This document shows, piece after piece, positions 18,155-26,172 of a stretch of 64,000 bases of DNA. This DNA is from Paenibacillus dokdonensis (lineage in GTDB: Bacteria > Bacillota > Bacilli > Paenibacillales > Paenibacillaceae). Both the position numbers and the translations under genes were made by a program. Under the pieces are notes generated by a model that was given only the letters and a program-made list of their open reading frames with translations, was not told the DNA's origin and did no database searches. Location: positions 1,946,993-2,010,992 of the forward strand of contig NZ_STGQ01000001.1 of the NCBI RefSeq assembly GCF_004916975.1, given 5' to 3'. Each line of letters opens with the position of its first letter. Position 1 is the first letter of the stretch.

Positions 18155-18280
18155 CGTGAAAGCCTTTTCACTTTTGTTTAAATGTGGTATCTTGGAAATA
18201 ACTTAAATGTGTCTAAATTGTGAATCGATGCGAAATCTGAGCGTATGATAAAGCATCATTGTTATTAGGAGGAGTTATCC

Positions 18281-18547
18281 ATGATCACCACGTTGATTCT
18301 TGTATTGTTCACTGCTGCATTAATCGGAGTATTAATTTTCGGAAAGAAACATGAAATTTTAATTGCAAACCTCATGAATGCGATGCTGTTTATCGGACTT
18401 GCGGTTGCATTTGGATTGAACAATAACCCGAGTGGACTGTTTTATCTGACGATTGCTTTTTACTTTGTCATCCCAATGTACGGCGTAATTGGACTCTTTG
18501 CCGTGATGAAGAAAAGCCGCACGAATAAACCGGATTCTCTCGTTTAA
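18281..18547 (+). CDS. small membrane protein
   Basis: An 88-residue protein with about three hydrophobic segments (TTLILVLFTAALIGVLIFG; AMLFIGLAVAFGL; LTIAFYFVIPMYGVIGLFAVM) and a short basic tail. A strong AGGAGGAG site precedes ATG 18281, which supports real translation. I do not recognise the family. It is flanked by terminators. Confidence 0.75.
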   Translation: MITTLILVLFTAALIGVLIFGKKHEILIANLMNAMLFIGLAVAFGLNNNPSGLFYLTIAFYFVIPMYGVIGLFAVMKKSRTNKPDSLV

Positions 18548-18576
18548 ACCACTGCACATTCGATGATTTGTTCATG

Positions 18577-18606
18577 AAACCGACTCCTCTGTGGGGTTGG
18601 TTTTTA
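18577..18606 (+). terminator. terminator
   Basis: AACCGACTCC pairs with GGGGTTGGTT across TCTGT, with a T-run after it. Confidence 0.75.
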
Positions 18607-18707
18607 TTCGTTTGGTCACCAGATACCCACAATCCTGGGCCAGGTGTTATAATTATATTATAGGGTTCATAGTAGACGAATGATCGACATGTGAGGGGGA
18701 GATTACA

Positions 18708-19454
18708 ATTAGAACATTAGCGATTAGTGATATTCATGGCTGTTACGGCGAGTTTAACCAGCTTTTACAAAAAATCCAGTTTGATCCTGCGGAGGACACA
18801 CTAGTACTGCTGGGAGATTATGTGGATCGAGGCGCTAACAGTAGAGAGGTTATTGAAAAGGTCAAAGCATTAAAGGAAGATTATGGGGTTATTACACTGC
18901 GAGGCAATCATGACCAGATGATGTATGATGTCCTGATAAAAGATACGGAAGAGCTGAATGCGAGATGGATCAGAAACGGTGCACGCCAAACCATCGAAAG
19001 TTACTGTGGGCATGATTATTTCGGTGAAGAAATGGAAAAGGAAAAATTTATGGAGGCGAAAAAATACATCAAGAGCCAATACATGCATCATTTGGATTTT
19101 ATCAATAGCCTCGATTTTTATTATGAATCTGACACACATATCTTTGTCCATGCAGGGATTAACCCATTGTATGAAGACTGGAGGAAGCAGCCTCATGATG
19201 ATTTTATATGGATCAGGGATCCTTTTTACAGTAATCCGACCGGGTTGGATAAAAAGGTTGTTTTTGGTCATACTCCGGTGATTTATCTGCATGAATCGGA
19301 ACACATCTGGTTCAGTCCGGCGGGTGATAAAATCGGGATCGATGGAGGCTGTGTGTTCGGTAAGCAGCTGAATTGCCTGGAAATCAGTGAGGATGACGAG
19401 TATACCATGCATTATATAAGAAAGGGAGAGTCTTCCCTTTTTGATGCTGTATAA
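18708..19454 (+). CDS. metallophosphoesterase (serine/threonine phosphatase-like), ATT start
   Basis: A 248-residue calcineurin-like phosphatase. Metal-ligand motifs: SDIHGC (about residues 7-12), LLGDYVDRG (about 34-42), LRGNHD (about 60-65) and VVFGHTPV (about 184-191). A start at the first ordinary codon, GTG 18822, would delete the first motif and half of the second. The frame has no ATG, GTG or TTG between a stop at 18681 and that GTG, but GAGGGGGAG at 18693-18701 stands six bases before ATT 18708. This gives I/M-RTLAISDIHG, matching how such proteins usually begin. The start is inferred. Confidence 0.8.
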   Translation: MRTLAISDIHGCYGEFNQLLQKIQFDPAEDTLVLLGDYVDRGANSREVIEKVKALKEDYGVITLRGNHDQMMYDVLIKDTEELNARWIRNGARQTIESYCGHDYFGEEMEKEKFMEAKKYIKSQYMHHLDFINSLDFYYESDTHIFVHAGINPLYEDWRKQPHDDFIWIRDPFYSNPTGLDKKVVFGHTPVIYLHESEHIWFSPAGDKIGIDGGCVFGKQLNCLEISEDDEYTMHYIRKGESSLFDAV

Positions 19455-19476
19455 CTTCCAGGGAATAGAATAAATC

Positions 19477-19517
19477 ACAAAAAGAAGACCCGCTCTTGAG
19501 CGGGTCTTCTTTTTGTC
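19477..19517 (+). terminator. strong terminator
   Basis: ACAAAAAGAAGACCCGCT pairs with AGCGGGTCTTCTTTTTGT, an 18-bp perfect stem. Confidence 0.9.
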
Positions 19518-19629
19518 TAATCAGCAAATTGCTGGGTAATGGAATGTCTGGAATGATCTTGGCTGAAATGGATCAAAATAAATGTAAATAAATCCATAAT
19601 TAAGATGATGAAAGGAGATGGATTGGCTA

Positions 19630-21633
19630 GTGGAAATCTTTTTAATGGTTCTTGTATTGCTTATCCTTATAGGCATTTCCAATGTGGTCAATCACTTCCT
19701 GCCCGTAATCCCGGTTCCATTAATACAGATTGCACTGGGCGTCATTGCGACATTTGTGCCAGGAATGCATCATATCCCATTAAATCCGGAACTGTTCTTA
19801 CTGCTGTTCATTGCGCCGCTGCTCTTTAACGATGGTAAGATTACTCCGCGGGATGAGTTGTGGCAGCTCCGCTCCAGTATTTTGCTGCTGGCGCTTGGGC
19901 TTGTCTTTGCCACCGTTCTGATTGCAGGCCCGTTCATTCACTGGATGATCCCTGCGGTACCGCTGTCGGCAGCCTTTGCTTTGGCGGCTATTTTATCTCC
20001 AACGGATGCGGTAGCCGTCGGCTCACTCTCAGGGAGGGTGAAGCTTCCGGGTAAAATTATGCGTTTGCTCGAGGGCGAGGCCTTGATGAATGACGCTTCC
20101 GGTTTGGTCGCTTTTAATTTTGCCATTGCAGCCACCGTGACCGGACATTTCTCATTGCCAAAAGCGATTGGCAGCTTTCTTGTCATTGCCGTAGGTGGCA
20201 TTATTGTGGGCGCATTTCTTGGTTTTCTGGTTATTGGCATCCGAATGCAGCTGCGGAGACTTGGGATGGAGGACGTAACGCTGCATATGCTGATCATCAT
20301 CCTGACACCCTTTATCATCTATTGGATCGCCGAAGAATTCCATGTATCCGGTATTTTAGCCGTAGTTGCGGCCGGAGTAACGCATGCAATCGAACGGGAT
20401 AAAATGAGAAGGGGATCAGCACGACTGCGCATCGTATCGGACAGCACATGGTCGGTTATTCTTTTTTCACTTAATGGTCTTGTATTTATATTGCTCGGGC
20501 TGGAAATACCAGGCGTTATATCTGAGGTGTGGAAAGATCCGGCTTATAATAATGGGCAAGTCATCGGTTACATTGTCCTGATTACTGCAGTGTTGATTCT
20601 TTTGCGATTTCTATGGGTCTGGGCGGCAAACCGACATTTCCGGGCAGCTCTTCTTACAGCCTTATCTGGTGTCCGCGGAGCATTGACGTTATCTGCGGCT
20701 TTTTCCATACCGTTGACTCTTGCCGACAGCAGCCCGTTTCCTGAGAGAAGCTTAATTCTATTTATATGCTCGGGTGTTATCCTGATCACGCTCATTGTTG
20801 CTAGCGCCTTGCTGCCAATACTCACGCGCGACACAAAAGCGGATCCGAATGAGTTGGAGGAAATTGAACGAACGGCTCGGGTCAGAGTACTGGAAGCCGG
20901 TTTAAATGCAATCCGTGAGGAGATGAATGACGAGAATACCCAGGAGGGAATGAGCCTGATCTCTTCTTACACCTATAGACTGCAGCTCGCCAAACTGAAA
21001 AATAAAACAGAACTTGGAGATGCCTGGAAAGAGGCTTTGAACATCAGGTTGGAAGGATTACATGCGGAAAAAAAGGTTGCTGAAAAATGGCTTCGGGAAG
21101 AACGGATTTCCCCTATACTGGTTGATAAATTCCAAACCTCCCTCAGCAAGATTGAGATGCTGCTGACGACCCGATTCAAGTGGAAAAAGCTGCTGATTTT
21201 GGGTTGGGCAACCTTGCAGCGGATGTTAATCAGGTTCAAACGGAAGGATAAAAAATTCAATAAGTCCCATCCCACATGGGGAGCTTATAAAGCACTTAAG
21301 CTTGAAGCTGTCCGTGCAGCAATCCACCGAGTCAAGGAATTGGAGACAGCCGGCAATCAGGATACGATTCAAACCATCATTGCTGATTACCAAAGTCTGG
21401 AGCTTCAGCTTGTGAATGATACTTTCGCGAGTGAATCAGGCAAGAAGCTCAGCGTGGAACGAAGGGAGCTTGAACTTAAAGCAATTCAGGCAGAGCGTAA
21501 TGAAATTCAGAATTTGTACGAACGAGGTGACATCAGCCGTACCCTGGCCAACACGCTTCGGGTGGACGTGAATTATCACGAAGGCCATGTCTATGAGACG
21601 CAGACAGTTCATGATGAAGAAACGGAGCATTAA
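19630..21633 (+). CDS. Na+/H+ antiporter, CPA1/NhaP family
   Basis: A 667-residue membrane antiporter with a transport domain of about 12 helices (residues 1-400), including 'ALAAILSPTDAVAVGSLSGRVKLP' (about 118-141) and 'GEALMNDASGLVAFNFAI', where the Asp pair is the ion-binding site of CPA1 exchangers. A long cytoplasmic tail of about 260 residues is rich in charged helices. GTG 19630 gives a homologue-like start (MEIFLMVLVLLILIGISN), though AAAGGAG at 19611-19617 is 12 bases away; ATG 19618 is in frame but abuts the ribosome site. It probably exports Na+ in exchange for protons. Confidence 0.9.
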   Translation: MEIFLMVLVLLILIGISNVVNHFLPVIPVPLIQIALGVIATFVPGMHHIPLNPELFLLLFIAPLLFNDGKITPRDELWQLRSSILLLALGLVFATVLIAGPFIHWMIPAVPLSAAFALAAILSPTDAVAVGSLSGRVKLPGKIMRLLEGEALMNDASGLVAFNFAIAATVTGHFSLPKAIGSFLVIAVGGIIVGAFLGFLVIGIRMQLRRLGMEDVTLHMLIIILTPFIIYWIAEEFHVSGILAVVAAGVTHAIERDKMRRGSARLRIVSDSTWSVILFSLNGLVFILLGLEIPGVISEVWKDPAYNNGQVIGYIVLITAVLILLRFLWVWAANRHFRAALLTALSGVRGALTLSAAFSIPLTLADSSPFPERSLILFICSGVILITLIVASALLPILTRDTKADPNELEEIERTARVRVLEAGLNAIREEMNDENTQEGMSLISSYTYRLQLAKLKNKTELGDAWKEALNIRLEGLHAEKKVAEKWLREERISPILVDKFQTSLSKIEMLLTTRFKWKKLLILGWATLQRMLIRFKRKDKKFNKSHPTWGAYKALKLEAVRAAIHRVKELETAGNQDTIQTIIADYQSLELQLVNDTFASESGKKLSVERRELELKAIQAERNEIQNLYERGDISRTLANTLRVDVNYHEGHVYETQTVHDEETEH

Positions 21634-21694
21634 ATGCTTAATCGAGAACAGGTGATAACGACCATCACTTCAGCCCCAAGCAATTCCTGAGAGC

Positions 21695-22156
21695 ATGATG
21701 GATGCTCCATGGACCTTGGAACAATTTCGGGCAGCGCTGGACAGGCATGTGTTTTTTTGGCCTACTCTGAAGGATTGTCAAAAAATGCTCGACACTTACA
21801 CCCGTAGAGAACCGGGTGAAATGTTTGCCGTTTTGGAACTCGATGCGTATTCTCTGATGCTGGATCATTATCCAGCGGTGAAGTTATCCAAATACGACTC
21901 AGGGAGCTCGCCGCGATTCCCGAAGCATTGTACATATAAAAAGAGTCCGGATATGTTTTTGCCCTTGGATGAATTCAAGATCAAAAGAAATCACACGGTG
22001 CCTGTAATCCCGTCTGAAATACGCGAGGTGCTCATTGAGGAGCAGGTGAAACATATCACGAAATATTTACGCTCCATCTATGTTGAGGATAGCAAGATGA
22101 TACCCGAGCGTTGGCAGCAGCTTGCAAAGCCGTTGTCGGAATTGTTTATTGTATAA
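21695..22156 (+). CDS. hypothetical protein
   Basis: A 153-residue hydrophilic protein without a signal peptide or membrane segment. I do not recognise the family. Notable segments are 'PWTLEQFRAALDRHVFFWPTLKDCQKMLDTYTRREPGE' (split here), and a C-terminal tail LSELFIV. The frame is open back to 21659, but ATG 21695 is the first usual start; the ribosome site is weak (GAGAG). It follows the antiporter by about 60 bases on the same strand. The C-terminal coding bases also contain a 19-base sequence repeated in the glnS leader region. Confidence 0.6.
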   Translation: MMDAPWTLEQFRAALDRHVFFWPTLKDCQKMLDTYTRREPGEMFAVLELDAYSLMLDHYPAVKLSKYDSGSSPRFPKHCTYKKSPDMFLPLDEFKIKRNHTVPVIPSEIREVLIEEQVKHITKYLRSIYVEDSKMIPERWQQLAKPLSELFIV

Positions 22157-22331
22157 AACAAATGTTGAGGAAAAGGAGCATTTACGCAATACCAAAGGCT
22201 GAGTTAATTCGTTTCGGCATTCCAAGATCACGCAAATAAGTAATAAAGGTACATATTTTGAATTTTTACCAACAATGATGGACATATTACCTTAAAAAAG
22301 TGTCTGAATATTACAAAAGGGGATTTCTCCA

Positions 22332-24077
22332 ATGAAAAAAACTCGCATAAAGATTGGGATTGCTATTTTGAGCACAAGTCTTGCATTGAGCGCTTGCAGT
22401 ACAAGCACGGACAAGAATGCCAATAAAACCGAACCTGCCCCTGCACCTAATCCTTCTGAGAGCACACCAACACCTGCAGAACCAGGAAAGGTCACGGGAA
22501 CTTCTTTTAAAAACTTTGGTACATATGGCTTTGATTTAAAAAATACACGTCATGTGCCTTATAAAGAAGTCACCGCCGAGAACGTGAAAGATTTGGGAAT
22601 GATTTGGAGCGCGGATCTCAAGGCGCTGGACAAGGACGTGAAGAACGGAAACCAATGCTACCCTGTTGTCGTTGATGGTGTTGTGTATATTACCACAGCA
22701 GGAAATCAGGTTTTCGCCTTCGATGCCGTAACGGGCGGACCGATCTGGCACTGGAAGCCTTCCGCGGAACAGGCCGCAAACTTCAGCAAGGCAGGGATCA
22801 TTGCAAACCGGGGTGTCGCCGTTGGCGAAGGCAAAGTATTCATGCTCACCGTGGACAATCAAATCGTTTCCTTGGATCAGAAGACAGGCAAACTCGTCAA
22901 AATGGTGCCGATCTCCGACTCCGTCAAAGGAGTAACTTTGGAAAACGGGTATTACGAGACAACGGCTCCCGTGTATTATAAGGGAAATATTTATATCGGC
23001 AGCAGTGGCGGCGATAATGGCATCCGTGGTTTCGTGAATGCTTACAAAGCGAGCGATTTGACGCCCGCATGGGATACGCCATTCTGGACAGTTCCTCCCA
23101 AAGGCCAAGACTGGCTGGCAAACAGTAAGTTCCAAGGCGGGGGGGCAGTATGGAATCCTCCGGCCATTGACGAAGAGACGGGAATCATGTATTTTGCGGT
23201 CGGCAACCCCGCACCAAATTTTTACGGCGAATCTAGGCCGGGAGACAACCCTTACACAGACTCGGTTGTTGCCGTCAATGCATCAACGGGCAAGCTGATC
23301 TGGGCGAAGCAGGAAATTAGCCACGACCTCTGGGATTATGATGCCGCTGCTTCGCCGATGATCCTGAATGCAACCGTAAAAGGGAAGAAACAAAAAATCG
23401 TTGTTCAGGGCGGGAAGTCGGGACAATGGTTTGCATGGGATGCGAAAACGGGGAAAGTGGTCTGGGATGGCATTCCTTTTGCCAAGATCGATCATCCGAA
23501 ACCGACGCCGGAAGGCGTAACCGTTTATCCGGGCGTGCTTGGCGGGGAAAACTATGCCCCCGAAACGTATGATCCCAAGACCAATTACGTGCTGATTCCG
23601 GGTATTGAACAGGGGGCTCTCCTGAAGTCGGCGAAAAATCAGGATGAAGCGTCCACGCCTGACGCGCCGGGAGCTGCCGCATTTGGTACGACAACATTGG
23701 CGGCCCAAAACGACGTAGCTTTCGGGACAATCACCGCCATGGATGTAAACACAGGGAAAAAAGCATATCAAGTCAAGACGAAAGACCCGATGCGCGGGGG
23801 GTTCACGAGTACCGTAGCCGGGTTGGCCTTCTATGGTGAGTTAGACGGGAAAATTAACGCACTTGATATCAAATCAGGAAAAGTGATTTGGACTTTTCAA
23901 ACAACGGGCAACAGCGTTCAAGCTGCACCGGCGATTTTTACAGTAGACGATAAACAATACATTACCTTCACGACCGGTGGTGTAACCCCCCAAGTTTTCG
24001 TGTTTGGGCTCGGTGGAGACAAAACGCAAGGCAAAGCCGGCACCGCCGAAGATACGAATGCGCACCAGAAAAAATAG
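22332..24077 (+). CDS. PQQ-dependent dehydrogenase, lipoprotein (quinoprotein alcohol dehydrogenase family)
   Basis: A 581-residue exported quinoprotein. A lipoprotein signal peptide ends at LSAC (cysteine about residue 22), followed by a Pro/Ala linker to about 55. The body has the beta-propeller repeats of PQQ alcohol dehydrogenases: 'CYPVVVDGVVYITTAGNQVFAFD', 'NRGVAV', 'GGDNGIRGFVNAY', 'AVGNPAPNFYGE' (Ca2+/PQQ Asn), and 'ISHDLWDYDAAASPM' with the catalytic-type Asp. No CxxCH haem motif and no vicinal Cys-Cys pair are visible. An AAGGGG site precedes ATG. It is probably fed with PQQ made by the pqq genes 2 kb downstream. Substrate unknown. Confidence 0.85.
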   Translation: MKKTRIKIGIAILSTSLALSACSTSTDKNANKTEPAPAPNPSESTPTPAEPGKVTGTSFKNFGTYGFDLKNTRHVPYKEVTAENVKDLGMIWSADLKALDKDVKNGNQCYPVVVDGVVYITTAGNQVFAFDAVTGGPIWHWKPSAEQAANFSKAGIIANRGVAVGEGKVFMLTVDNQIVSLDQKTGKLVKMVPISDSVKGVTLENGYYETTAPVYYKGNIYIGSSGGDNGIRGFVNAYKASDLTPAWDTPFWTVPPKGQDWLANSKFQGGGAVWNPPAIDEETGIMYFAVGNPAPNFYGESRPGDNPYTDSVVAVNASTGKLIWAKQEISHDLWDYDAAASPMILNATVKGKKQKIVVQGGKSGQWFAWDAKTGKVVWDGIPFAKIDHPKPTPEGVTVYPGVLGGENYAPETYDPKTNYVLIPGIEQGALLKSAKNQDEASTPDAPGAAAFGTTTLAAQNDVAFGTITAMDVNTGKKAYQVKTKDPMRGGFTSTVAGLAFYGELDGKINALDIKSGKVIWTFQTTGNSVQAAPAIFTVDDKQYITFTTGGVTPQVFVFGLGGDKTQGKAGTAEDTNAHQKK

Positions 24078-24086
24078 ATATGGAAG

Positions 24087-24118
24087 ACAGGGTAAGGCTA
24101 TTCCAAGCATTACCCTGT
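24087..24118 (+). terminator. possible weak terminator or attenuator
   Basis: ACAGGGTAA pairs with TTACCCTGT across 14 bases, without a clean T-run, between the quinoprotein and the following lipoprotein. It may modulate rather than end transcription. Confidence 0.4.
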
Positions 24119-24173
24119 TTGCATTTCAGACCGCATTTTGCAAAGCCGTTAGAAAGGAGTAAGAAATGAACCG

Positions 24174-25301
24174 ATGAAGTTCTTTTATAATGCGCCAATT
24201 CTTCTCTTACTGGCCGCATACCTTGCCGGTTGTACGGTGAAACCGCCGCAGTCGGCCTCTGCAACGTCTCCGTTATTGCCATCGGGGACGAAACACATCG
24301 TTCGATTAGACATCGATCAACCTCATGTACCGCTTAAACAGTGGAAAGCGGACGGATCCCATATAGCCTCTGTGAAAGGAAAGCTGCTTCTAGATAATCA
24401 GCCCGTCGTGAATGGCATTCTGCACATAACGAACAGCTCGAATCAGGTCGTAACTGGCCGGGACGGATCATTCCGGTTGAACATTGACCAGAGCCTTCTG
24501 TCTGACATCAAAGTCAATGTAGCTTCACTTGACCAAGCGACCGTTTCCGGAAAGCATCTTACTGAAGTGATGTCCAAGGAACTCCAAGCTGCCTCGGCGG
24601 CAGTCAGCGTGTATTATCCTATTCGAGTGATAAGGGTCGAAGACTTTCCTGCGGATGCTTCAAAGGTTCAAGTACACGGGCAGATCATTCCCGCCAAGGG
24701 TGATGTGGTATCTTATTTCCAAGTGGATAAATACCGAATGGGCGGGGTTATCAAGGACGCGGACGGTAAACCTGTTGAGCATGCGGTTGTTTGGTTCGAC
24801 CGGGATTTGGGGGAGGGATTTGGAAAATCGACTCCCACAGATCGGGAGGGACGCTATTCCATTTACTATTGGCCCGAAGATGAAGAAACGAATTTATCGG
24901 TAACGCTCGGAACCAAGCGATACACGCTGCCCAAAGGCAAAGTGTTTAAGATGCCTGAAAATACGAGCGTTGAGATCGACATAACTTTACCACGAACAGG
25001 TACGGTCCTCGTCGATGCACCTCCGGCCCTGGTCAGCGTCACATCAGCGGGAGCTATGTACACCGGGGTATTGGTAGGATTGAATGTGCCTAAAGACGTC
25101 CCGTACTCTGTCTCAATTCCGGACAAACATGGAAGTTTCATCCTTACGGTCTCGAAAAAAGTATGGGAGCAAGAGCCGGCCTTTTTCGAAACAACAGCCT
25201 CTAAATTTGTTGAGGGCAGATTATACGGGGGAGACACTCTTCCTCCTAACTATATCGAGGCAGTCGAAGAAGACCCGAAGAATATTAAGCCATTTATGTA
25301 G
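24174..25301 (+). CDS. lipoprotein with carboxypeptidase-regulatory-like beta domains
   Basis: A 375-residue lipoprotein of unknown function (lipobox LAGC at about residue 19). Two stretches have the fold pattern of carboxypeptidase regulatory-like domains: 'GKLLLDNQPVVNGILHITN...VVTGRDGSFRLNI' (about 65-105) and 'GGVIKDADGKPVEHAVVWFDRD...TDREGRYSIYYWP' (about 190-240). The ATG is preceded at a distance by AAAGGAGT, with a three-codon frame (24166-24177, stop overlapping this start) in between. Its position after the quinoprotein suggests that the two work together at the cell surface, which is inference. Confidence 0.75.
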   Translation: MKFFYNAPILLLLAAYLAGCTVKPPQSASATSPLLPSGTKHIVRLDIDQPHVPLKQWKADGSHIASVKGKLLLDNQPVVNGILHITNSSNQVVTGRDGSFRLNIDQSLLSDIKVNVASLDQATVSGKHLTEVMSKELQAASAAVSVYYPIRVIRVEDFPADASKVQVHGQIIPAKGDVVSYFQVDKYRMGGVIKDADGKPVEHAVVWFDRDLGEGFGKSTPTDREGRYSIYYWPEDEETNLSVTLGTKRYTLPKGKVFKMPENTSVEIDITLPRTGTVLVDAPPALVSVTSAGAMYTGVLVGLNVPKDVPYSVSIPDKHGSFILTVSKKVWEQEPAFFETTASKFVEGRLYGGDTLPPNYIEAVEEDPKNIKPFM

Positions 25302-25330
25302 CAGAAACCTTGATATTGAAACCGTCCTTC

Positions 25331-25368
25331 AAAAGCCCTGACAATAACGCATTGTCAGGGCTTTTTCT
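25331..25368. terminator. bidirectional terminator
   Basis: AAAAGCCCTGACAAT and ATTGTCAGGGCTTTTT form a 15-bp stem with a five-base loop, shared by the converging lipoprotein and WGxxGxxG genes. Confidence 0.9.
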
Positions 25369-25392
25369 ATCCTACAATTAAGTTTTTATGAG

Positions 25393-25836
25393 TTAACTGC
25401 GTTCGCGATCCGAATTTTTGTTCCGCATTCCCGCAAGTCCGAATAAACCGAGTAGACCAAGCCATCCCCAACTGCCGACACCTCGATTAGTTGTGGTTGA
25501 ATTCGTGTGCAGCCCACGGTCTGTGGAGTTCGACAGCATATCCGGCCGATTGCCGTTATAGTTGGTTGTTTCCATCCTTCCTGTATCAATCATTCGATTC
25601 TTCGTATTCAAATACTGGCTTCCCGTACTTGTTCCATAGACGCTTACATCATAGTTTGGTCCTGTCCCCACCTCGTTTACTTTATAGTTAGAACCGTTGT
25701 TCGTTTTCGCGGTTCCCATGCCGTTACCCATTCCGCCATTGCCGCCATCCTCTGCCGCTGTATGCGCATAGGCTGGAACCGCCAACATCAAGGACAAGCC
25801 TGCGACCAATAAGCCGCCTTTGATTTGTCTTTTCAT
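25393..25836 (-). CDS. secreted WGxxGxxG-family protein
   Basis: A 147-residue exported protein. An N-terminal signal peptide (KGGLLVAGLSLMLAVPAYA) is followed by a low-complexity region rich in Gly, Asn and Thr. The C-terminus is WGWLGLLGLFGLAGMRNKNSD, a WGxxGxxG-type hydrophobic segment followed by a basic tail, as in small WGxxGxxG-CTERM proteins of Bacillota. These are thought to be surface anchored; the function is unknown. It is on the strand opposite to the quinoprotein and pqq genes and starts about 210 bases from pqqA. Confidence 0.85.
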   Translation of the reverse strand: MKRQIKGGLLVAGLSLMLAVPAYAHTAAEDGGNGGMGNGMGTAKTNNGSNYKVNEVGTGPNYDVSVYGTSTGSQYLNTKNRMIDTGRMETTNYNGNRPDMLSNSTDRGLHTNSTTTNRGVGSWGWLGLLGLFGLAGMRNKNSDRERS

Positions 25837-25943
25837 AGGGTACCTACCTTTGGTGTGTGATTTTTATTCCTTGCAATTAGTGTGTGACATCGCTTCCGGT
25901 CTTATACAATCCTAGCGAACTGGCCGAATAGGCGAAGGGGGTT

Positions 25944-25988
25944 TCATTGTTATAGAACGCCAAACAGAAACATAGGATATAACAATGA
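25944..25988. promoter_or_regulatory. 10-bp inverted repeat upstream of pqqA
   Basis: TCATTGTTAT (25944-25953) and ATAACAATGA (25979-25988) are perfect inverted copies separated by 25 bases, 58 bases before pqqA. It could be an operator, with the two half-sites about 3.5 helical turns apart, or an RNA hairpin. The rest of 25837-26045 holds no clear consensus promoter. Confidence 0.4.
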
Positions 25989-26045
25989 TTCTCAGTTTTT
26001 TTCTCCTTATACAGATGGATAGCAGGATCTCCGGGGGGTGAGGGA

Positions 26046-26117
26046 ATGTGGGTTAAGCCTGAGTTTGAAGTCATTGAAGTATGCGCCGAAGTTACTGCAT
26101 ATGCGTATCAAAAGTAA
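26046..26117 (+). CDS. pqqA: PqqA-type precursor peptide for pyrroloquinoline quinone
   Basis: A 23-residue peptide beginning MWVKPEFEVI. PqqA supplies the Glu and Tyr from which PQQ is built, and its hallmark is E-V-T-x-Y. Here this is AEVTAY, with Glu15 and Tyr19 at the family's fixed Glu-x-x-x-Tyr spacing; the MW-KP start also agrees with pseudomonad PqqA. A strong ribosome site (GGGGGTGAGGG) precedes ATG 26046. It is 55 bases upstream of pqqB, in the right order. It is too short for length-filtered ORF searches and may be missed in annotations. Confidence 0.88.
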   Translation: MWVKPEFEVIEVCAEVTAYAYQK

Positions 26118-26172
26118 AGTCATCAACCATATGCCGGAGCAATCCGGCATCTATTTTTTAGGGGGGAAGAAC

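Noticed and set aside
22162-22239. 25-codon frame upstream of the quinoprotein (start MLRKRSIYAIP)
   Set aside because: No ribosome site before the ATG and no family likeness; it may be chance.
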